NCBI GenBank assembly: GCA_910592005.1
Contig: CAJVPP010000190.1
Location: forward strand, 1-41,480
From: Funneliformis mosseae
Taxonomy: Eukaryota; Glomeromycota; Glomeromycetes; Glomerales; Glomeraceae
DNA: 41,480 bases
Direction: 5' to 3'
In this document: positions 35,056 to 41,480 of the stretch, one piece after another
Position numbering within the stretch: the stretch's first letter is position 1
Layout of the letters: every line of letters begins with the position of its first letter
Program-made: the position numbers and the translations under genes
The notes under the pieces: model-generated
Told to the model about the DNA's origin: nothing
Database searches by the model: none
What the model saw: the letters and a program-made list of their open reading frames with translations, nothing else

Positions 35056-36399
35056 CAGAGGGTTATTATAAGTTTTTGAATGTGACTTTTGAAATGCGAT
35101 TGCTATATAAAAAAAGTAATGTTTATTATACAAATATGGGTTGTTTTTGTTTATTTGTCTTAAAAAACATTTTTAACTTCATTTTTCTTTCTTACTTTAT
35201 TTTTTTACAAATTGTGGTTACAACTGCAACAATAGGAAAAATAACGAATTGACTGCAGAACAATAAGGTGTCATATTTTATCTTCGTAAAAATGGCAATT
35301 TGTATAATCAGATTGCAAAAACTATTGGATATGACAAAACAACAGTTTATGATACATTAAAAAGGCATGCTGAAACTGGATCTATTGATTCTAAGCCTCG
35401 TTCTAGATGACAGTACCTGATCAACATCACAAATCGCAATTAGTTTAAACATTTAGTAACAAACGAAAAAGCACAAAATTGACGATTATGTGCTACTGAA
35501 ATAATAAAACTATGAAAAAAAAATAAGCCAGAATGTTTCAGAAATTACCATTTATCGCACCCTTTATTCACTTAGACTAAGAAGTTATACTACATGACGA
35601 AAACCTCTCATTTCACTAGCAAATAAAGAGGCATGACTTGCATGGTGTTTAAAACATGAAAGTTGGATAAAAAATGATTAGGAAAAAGTATTATAGAGTG
35701 ATGAATCGACCTTTACTCAATTTTAATAAAGTTGTACTTGCAGAGTATGAAGAGAATCAGAAGATGAATAGTCACTCTCTTGTGTTTCAGTCACAGTTAA
35801 ACACAGCCCAAGCTGCATGTTTTGGGATTGTTTTTCACGAAAAGAGATGGAACTGATTGTACCACTTCATAGATCAGCAACCAGAGTTACTCACGTTAAA
35901 ATACTGCGAAAATATGCTTTACCTACAATGAAGCACATGTTTTCAAGAAACAGTGGTTTGTTTTTAGAAGATAATGCTAGACCCCACAAAACAAAGGTTA
36001 CATCATCATTTTGTGCAGAAAAAAATCTGCATATTCTTTTTTGACCCGCTTAGAGCCCAGACCTTAACCCAATTGAAAATTTATAGGCTGAAGTAAAAAA
36101 GAAATTAGAAATAAAAAGAAAAAGCCAACCAACTTTACTGAACTTGAAAGGAATGTTAAAAATGCATGGAAAGCAATTTTGAAATGTCTGATTGAAAATT
36201 TAGTCAATAGTATGCCAGCACAAATTCAAGTGGTGATTGCGGCGGAAGGTGGTCCAATTAAATACTAGTTTAATAATACAAAATGTAGGTTTTGATAAGC
36301 TTAAAATAAAGTTTTAATAAAGTTTTTTTGGTTGAGCTTTAAAAATTAAGCATTTTATATTGCATAAAAATTTGTTCAGAAACTTTTGATAAACCTCTG
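35056..36399 (+). mobile_element. Full-length but dead Tc1-like (DD34E) transposon
   Basis: Both ends are intact: left CAGAGGGTTATTATAAGTTT, right (read inward) CAGAGGTTTATCAAAAGTTT, each beside a TA (35054-35055, 36400-36401). The plus strand encodes a Tc1 transposase relic: HTH-like LRKNGNLYNQIAKTIGYDKT (about 35280-35340), SDESTF with the first Asp (about 35697), LEDNARPHKTK with the second (about 35965-35995), and SPDLNPIEN (about 36054-36080) with the Glu. Thirty-four residues separate the second Asp from the Glu, the Tc1 DD34E spacing. It ends in EGGPIKY and a stop at about 36269. Stops at 35679, 35694, 36042, 36051 and 36084, and several frameshifts, inactivate it. Confidence 0.9.
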
Positions 36400-36401
36400 T
36401 A

Positions 36402-36787
36402 TAAAAAGTCATTTCCGATTAATTTAGGTTAAAGTTCGAATTTTAAGGTAATTATAATTTAAATGAACTTTCAAAACCATATACTGTATGTTTTTAACTT
36501 ATTATTCAATGTATATTGTACTAATAAAAAAGAGGATTTTCGTTAAATTTTATATGTAAATGCAAATGAATTGCCGATCATTTATTTACTAATTCAAATT
36601 TGCCAATATCGTTCTGTAACATTTTCCTTGATTGTTAATTTTTGATGGTAATGCCGCAAGGGCGCGTAACTATTTTCTGGGTTGTTGAGTCTTAATTACG
36701 TAAAATATTTTATTAAAATAGATTATCTTTCGAAGAAACATAATTTCAAGAAAGCATTTATTCAGGCATAGACAATTTTAACGATTA
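36402..36787. other. AT-rich spacer, nothing recognised
   Basis: I find no gene, inverted termini or RNA here. Base composition becomes slightly less AT-biased toward 36650-36700 (CCGCAAGGGCGCG), next to the coding fragment that follows. Confidence 0.4.
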
Positions 36788-37080
36788 TTAGAATACATTT
36801 TCAGATACTGAGACTGAACAAGCTTGTCTGAGCTCATCAAAACCTTCTGCTTTAAAATTTTCAACAATTACATAATCTTTTTCATCCTTAGTTAGATTTA
36901 AGACGTATGATGGGGGAATAATCCGCGCTATTAAAAAGTTTATACATCTTCTCGGATCTTTCCGAAAAGCTTCATCAGAGCATTTTGTCTTGTCCTGAAC
37001 CTCATTTTTAACCAAAGCCCGAGATCCATCTTTCTGTGGACGGTCTTCTCTTAACTAAAGTCAAGACTTCATCAAATACA
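36788..37080 (-). pseudogene. Orphan coding fragment, family not recognised
   Basis: The minus strand has a balanced, non-AT-driven frame ending at 36788: VKNEVQDKTKCSDEAFRKDP, then RRCINFLIARIIPPSYVLNL and a tail ending SVSVSENVF. Preceding in-frame residues (LREDRPQKDGSRAL) extend it to about 37055. The composition looks like real protein. It may be the last exon of the gene relic just to the right, which lies on the same strand, or a separate fragment. I do not recognise a domain. Confidence 0.35.
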
Positions 37081-37512
37081 AAATAACTGTAAATAATGTA
37101 GCTAAAATTTCGCTGACCTTGGTTCAGGAAAAGTCAGAGAATACTGGTTGCATACACACATCATACTCGTATCACCTTAGTGTCTTAGGAAAGAATAATC
37201 ACGTACGTACATTCCGTTTCAGAACAAATACCACAAGTGATGAGAAAAGCATGCATTACACACATACACTAGTTGAATGGCAAACTTTATTAACTTTGGT
37301 TTGTTATTTTTTAATGACTGACAAAGCGCCGAAGCGTCAAAGTGCAGTAATATACATTAATTATATCGAGAACTTTCACATTATAAATCAGATAGTATTT
37401 GTCTGTAAATACATATTCAAGTGCCAATATGTTTACTATATCCCAACTAATGAACTACGATAATCCTTTTTCGGTTTCTGTGGTGATCGGTACTCCTGTA
37501 ATCGGGCATTCA
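37081..37512. other. Gap between coding fragments
   Basis: This stretch is less AT-rich than the transposon areas. A plus-strand frame of 114 codons (37119-37463) is open but has no recognisable features and lies opposite the neighbouring minus-strand genes. I treat it as non-coding. Confidence 0.3.
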
Positions 37513-40407
37513 TTAACACTTTTCCACTAGTGAATTTTCCTTAAAAGCCCTTTCCTTCATAAGCTTGAAACGGCAAACTGTAAGATTCAACAGTTTCTGC
37601 AAATAGCAAGGAAGATGAATATAAAACTATAATTTAAATACTGGGTTTTGGATTGTACCAACCTTAACCTGAAGCATAATGCGCGAAACCCTAATGATAG
37701 ACCCAAGTTCCGAATATGTCGTTGGAATATCAAAGTCTGCCAAGTTTACTGATGAATAAAACCCACCTCCTATATAAACAACTAAGAAGGCACGAATAAA
37801 AAAACAATGAGATAAGAATCCAGGCATGAGAAGCTTGGTGGTAGCTCTTAATACTTGTTTTGACAGCATTCCTCCACCTTCAACTGATATAGCTTCATTC
37901 TTTCGATTTCAATCATAGAGCCGGTGCGCTCGCAAAGTGAAAATTCGCGACCATACGGCAAATCTTTTGCTAGATCATGCTTCTGTTAATTTAAGTTAGT
38001 ATTGGTAAGTAATATTAACAATGAACCTCCAAAATCTAGTGTACCGTGAACATCCAGTCCATATGATAGCCTTCTGTGGTTTCTGGGGTGTCTATTGCCC
38101 TAACTCGACGATCTCGAGAAGCCCTTGATACCATCTCCCCACTTATTTAAGAACAATTATAAGTATTATTAACAACAACGAAAATGCTTAGAATTGACAG
38201 TGGAACTTACAAGTGGCTGTCTAGAATATTGTCAAGGCACGAAAATAGGTGCCGTTGATGAATACATCAACGTCTCTTTCAGAATATTTTCGCTGGGGAA
38301 TTCCCTTCGCAAGCATTTCACATCTGGTTAAAGTTATGGTTAAGGAACTAAGCAGATACATGCAGAATAATAAAATTTCCGAATTAACATGAATTGAATA
38401 ACTTACGTAAATCGAACCAAGTCCAAAATAAATTGCACATCAGGGTTCAGGTAGTCTTTTTCTTCAACAGAAGGTGTTGGCTTTACCTTATCATTCGTAT
38501 CTTCATTGCCAAATAAAGAAACGCTTAAGCTTGATGTCTCAACGTTCTTCACTATTTTCTGAATTTCAAGGATAGCTCCATGTGATCCTTCGAGTTGCAC
38601 TATTTTTCCAACCCTACTGAGATGATCGTTATCAAGCTGGGATCAAAACGTACGTTAATAAATAATACAAATAAAATGAAACAAAATATAATAATGCTAA
38701 ATTATCAACACTGACCTTAGCAAGAGCCTGTAAACACCTCTCAACTGAAGGTTCCAGTATAGCCCAATCTTCAGTGGGATTGCCTACATTAAGGACAGAT
38801 GCAAATACGGCGATCAGCTCCGACATGTCCGCTTCAGTCAGAAGATCTGATGTAATTTTTGGATCAGAGGCATCTATTATTCGCCACCAGATCGGGCTAA
38901 GAATTAGTCAAGAATTGGTCAGGACTTGGTGCAACAAAAAGTAAAAATAACCTTATATATATCAAAAAAAATACCTTAATGACGATTCATATCTGGAAGA
39001 CGGATCCGTTTGTGAGATCAAAAACTTTTGTCGGTTTATTACTTTCTTTAGCCAGGTTGGCTCTGGTTCATCGAACTCCCAAACCATCGGCTGAGGTTCG
39101 AAAACAGTATCAATAACCTGTATGTGCATACAAAAGGTTTTAAAAAAAAAAATGCTTTTATATGCTAAACATAAAACGTAATTACCTCAGGCACGGAAGT
39201 TGATGGACTGAATTGACGTTCGGGTGTTCGTTGTTGAGCCTGAAACTGCGAATCATGTGACACCACAATCTCCTCTTCATCACTTTCATTTGGTTTGATC
39301 TTTTTCTGCTCTGGACCAAATTCGTTTTCTCGATTTTTAGGAGTTTGTAATTTTAAACCTTCGAATAAGGCTTCCTGTTCAATTGCATGTTGAAGAAACT
39401 CATCTCGCTTATGTTTTTCTTTCCGATGAATAATCTAAAAGAGATAATGAATATGTATTTCCGAATTTATCTATTATAAATAGTGATAACTTTATGTGAA
39501 TACCATACCTCAATTACCTCGTCCTTTTCGCTGTCCGTTTCGTTGTTCACTTTCCCAAACAAATTGGATGATTGAAAAAAGTTTTCGATCTCGTTGTTTA
39601 AATCCTACATAAATTTAGCTATTACTGCTGATCATCACGATTTCTAGGAAAATAGGTGCAGAAGCAAGTGACACAAAAAAAAGAACATATATAAATATAC
39701 CGGTCCATAGTTAGAGTCATCGGTTTTCAGTTTGTTATCTACTTCGTTTAAGGCGGTTTTGATCAACTTCTCGTGCCATACATTACTGTTCGAGCCGTAT
39801 TTACCTAATAAGGATATGTAATAATACAAGTTTGAATTGGAATAGGAACTCAAAGTAATGGGAATGTAATAAAACTTTCTAATTGTAGACTCGAATTGAC
39901 GACAGATGACTCTGTTATTCCAAAACATCTGAACATCAGGATATTTTTCACGATGATTCTTATATGTTGAAGTAATTATAATAGTTAGAGCGATAATAAA
40001 AAATAAAACTAAAGCTGAGGGCACGCAACGGGCACTCAACGGAAACGCAGACCATAAGGTGAACAAAGCGCAGATGTCACCGTAGTTGAGTGCACAAGAA
40101 AAATCCTGTGATACACGACGAAAACGCAGATCTTCAGAGGGTCAAAGCGCAGATGTCCCTCCTAGTCGCATAACCACGTTCGAACCCTCAACATAAAAAA
40201 AAGGAATAATCTTATAGTTCTGTAACAACCGGTTTGCTACTTCCGAATCTTCTTTCATTAGTTCTACAAGATCGCACCTAAGTTTACGGGACTCTTTTGG
40301 TACGAAAAAGTGAAGTCAGATTGCTGACGACGATATTTATAGAAACCAAGAAAGGTGTAATTTTCTGGTAGCGTTTCACGAAAGTAATTAGAATATCTGT
40401 TGGACAT
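37513..40407 (-). pseudogene. Broken multi-exon gene of a lineage-type family
   Basis: Exon-like blocks on the minus strand: 40407-about 40205, about 39975-39701, 39604-39509, 39434-39186, 39117-38975, 38896-38716, 38636-38407, 38323-38211, 38141-38045, 37982-37663 and 37596-37513. Most junctions are GT-AG and phase-consistent. The C-terminal half (SPIWWRIIDASDP, YLNPDVQFILDLVRFTCEML, DVDVFINGTYF, GYHMDWMFT, YGREFSLCERTG, EGGGMLSKQVLRATTKLL) fits an unnamed multi-copy family I associate with Glomeromycotina; the DWMF...EFSLCE pattern suggests a PD-(D/E)XK-like nuclease fold (inference). The first block contains LRCDLVELMKEDSEVANRLL. Damage: one base missing in an A run near 40302, one near 38248, a frame break near 37905 with a likely deletion, and a repeat insertion near 40020-40202. 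Sequencing error could explain the single-base losses. Confidence 0.55.
40020..40202 (+). mobile_element. SINE-like insertion with A8 tail
   Basis: This GC-richer block ends in ACGTTCGAACCCTCAACAT followed by eight As (40195-40202). On the minus strand GGTTCGAAC resembles the start of a Pol III B box. Two imperfect copies of a motif lie 79 bases apart, with CAAAGCGCAGATGTC identical at 40064-40078 and 40143-40157. It interrupts the first intron or first exon junction of the gene relic. I could not establish a target-site duplication or an A box, so the SINE label is tentative. Confidence 0.35.
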
Positions 40408-40739
40408 AGTGAGAAAGAGAGTAAAAGACGCGATTGAAGCGTGATGGAAGTTTGTTTTAATTGGTTTAATATTTGTGATCTACATAAAATGTTACACCAA
40501 ATCAAACCAATAAAAATTCTAAATTCTTGTCACGTGTATATTAATATAGCGAAGCGCGTTCATGATAAAGAACACGTATACATAGCATGTATGATAATAA
40601 AGTTGAGCTGTTATGAATAAATTAATCTTTTAGGAAAACAATTTGTTTTATTTATAAGATAAAAAGGTTAAATAAAGAATAAAAAATTTTTTTTTTAAAA
40701 ACCAATTTTAAAACTTTAATATTTTATAATTTTAATATA
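40408..40739. promoter_or_regulatory. Divergent intergenic region
   Basis: The gap separates the minus-strand gene relic from the plus-strand gene at 40740. It includes CACGTGTA-type words and an A/T run near 40680-40700. No clear promoter motif can be defended. Confidence 0.3.
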
Positions 40740-41480
40740 ATGACTCGAAAAAATCTTGGCCCTTGTTCTATTCATAATTGTCAAATAAATTCAAATCAAT
40801 ATCGCGGAATTACAACTAATGCATTAAGAAAAGCAAAAGAAAAAGGCACCTTTGACCAATATAATTATTTAGAATTTGGAAAACAATTATGTTATCCGCA
40901 TTATCTTAGTATTATTGAACCCGATCGCAATAAAAATTACAAATTAATAGTATTCGAAATAATCCTAATAATCCTAATATTCCTAATATACAAAATAATG
41001 TAATTGTTAATAATAATAACATAAACCATTATCATTTGCCAACAAGATTACAATATGACTAAAGTATTATATGAAAAACAAAGAAAAGAAAACACTACTC
41101 TCGAATTGGATCCAAATACTTTTCAAACAATGCTTGAAAAATGCTGAACCATTATTAAAAGGATTGTTAATGAATTATATAATTCATTTACTCCAGATAG
41201 AAGATCTGCTCATAATAAAAATGAAAACAAAAAAAAGGTGGTTAGTATATGCTATTCAATAGCAGTAATACGAAATAAATTTGTAAACCAATATCCTTTG
41301 AAAATTGGACTTTACTTTACAGCATCGGGTGTATCATGTGATGCAATTAATACAATGCATAATGCCGGCATTTCAGTTTGCTATAAAACTGTTGAAAATT
41401 ATAAAAAAAAAATAGCTAATGCACATCCAGAAAATATTCGAAAGTATTTTACCGAAAAGGTAAACACTTTTTTGATATAT
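40740..41480 (+). pseudogene. Broken copy of a multi-copy family, runs off the edge
   Basis: The first frame (40740-41003) begins TRKNLGPCSIHNCQ and has LEFGKQLCYPHYLSIIEPDR, with Cys/His pairs that could bind zinc. A frameshift near 40950 moves the reading into an Asn/Pro-rich linker (NNPNNPNIPNIQNN). Another frame then gives SICYSIAVIRNKFVNQYPLK and IGLYFTASGVSCDAINTM, ending NAHPENIRKYFTEK before a possible GT donor at 41461. A TGA near 41144 replaces an expected Trp. I recognise the block order from repeated Rhizophagus-type proteins, possibly transposon-derived, but cannot name the function. The gene continues past the window. Confidence 0.45.

Noticed and set aside
37119..37463. Plus-strand open frame of 114 codons.
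   Set aside because: No domain or codon pattern supports it, and it lies between minus-strand coding blocks.
40160..40195. tRNA gene on the plus strand around GTTCGAAC.
   Set aside because: The flanking five-base arms do not pair, so it is not a T arm of a real tRNA.

Overview
The window looks like nuclear DNA of an arbuscular mycorrhizal fungus (Glomeromycotina, Rhizophagus-like). It is very AT-rich, the genes carry many short GT-AG introns, long A and T runs sit in the non-coding DNA, and the decayed mobile elements belong to families I associate with that lineage. The organism call is an inference from pattern.

Layout. Bases 1-14062 are a bed of dead mobile elements, nearly all with genes on the minus strand: a LINE (endonuclease and reverse transcriptase relics) apparently split by a DDE transposon, an ORF1-like relic, a Helitron/PIF1-type relic interrupted by a TA-flanked element full of 47-bp hairpin repeats, and a 2.9-kb DDE element with perfect 23-bp terminal inverted repeats. 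Bases 14.2-30.1 kb are a compact island of six host genes with introns: RAD51B-like recombinase (+), OHCU decarboxylase of urate breakdown (-), DEAD-box helicase DBP7/DDX31 (+), a TPP1/Tpz1-like shelterin OB-fold protein (+), GPI inositol-deacylase BST1/PGAP1 (-) and AP-3 beta adaptin (+). Each spliced model keeps one open frame from start to stop. Bases 30.1-36.4 kb are again repeats: a hAT-like relic, a deleted and a full-length Tc1 element that share termini and TA target sites, and an 0.83-kb tandem duplication. Bases 36.8-41.5 kb hold broken copies of lineage-type multi-copy gene families, one with a SINE-like insertion.

The island genes are housekeeping and do not form one pathway. They cover recombination repair (RAD51B), telomere protection (TPP1-like), ribosome assembly (DBP7), GPI-anchor remodelling (BST1), vesicle traffic to the vacuole (AP-3) and purine breakdown (URAD). 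The two genome-maintenance genes both carry G1/S-type promoter motifs. The most interesting items are the TPP1-like protein with a PCNA-binding-like C-terminus, a non-canonical GA-AG intron in RAD51B, C-to-T type decay of the transposons, and the hairpin-minisatellite transposable element.
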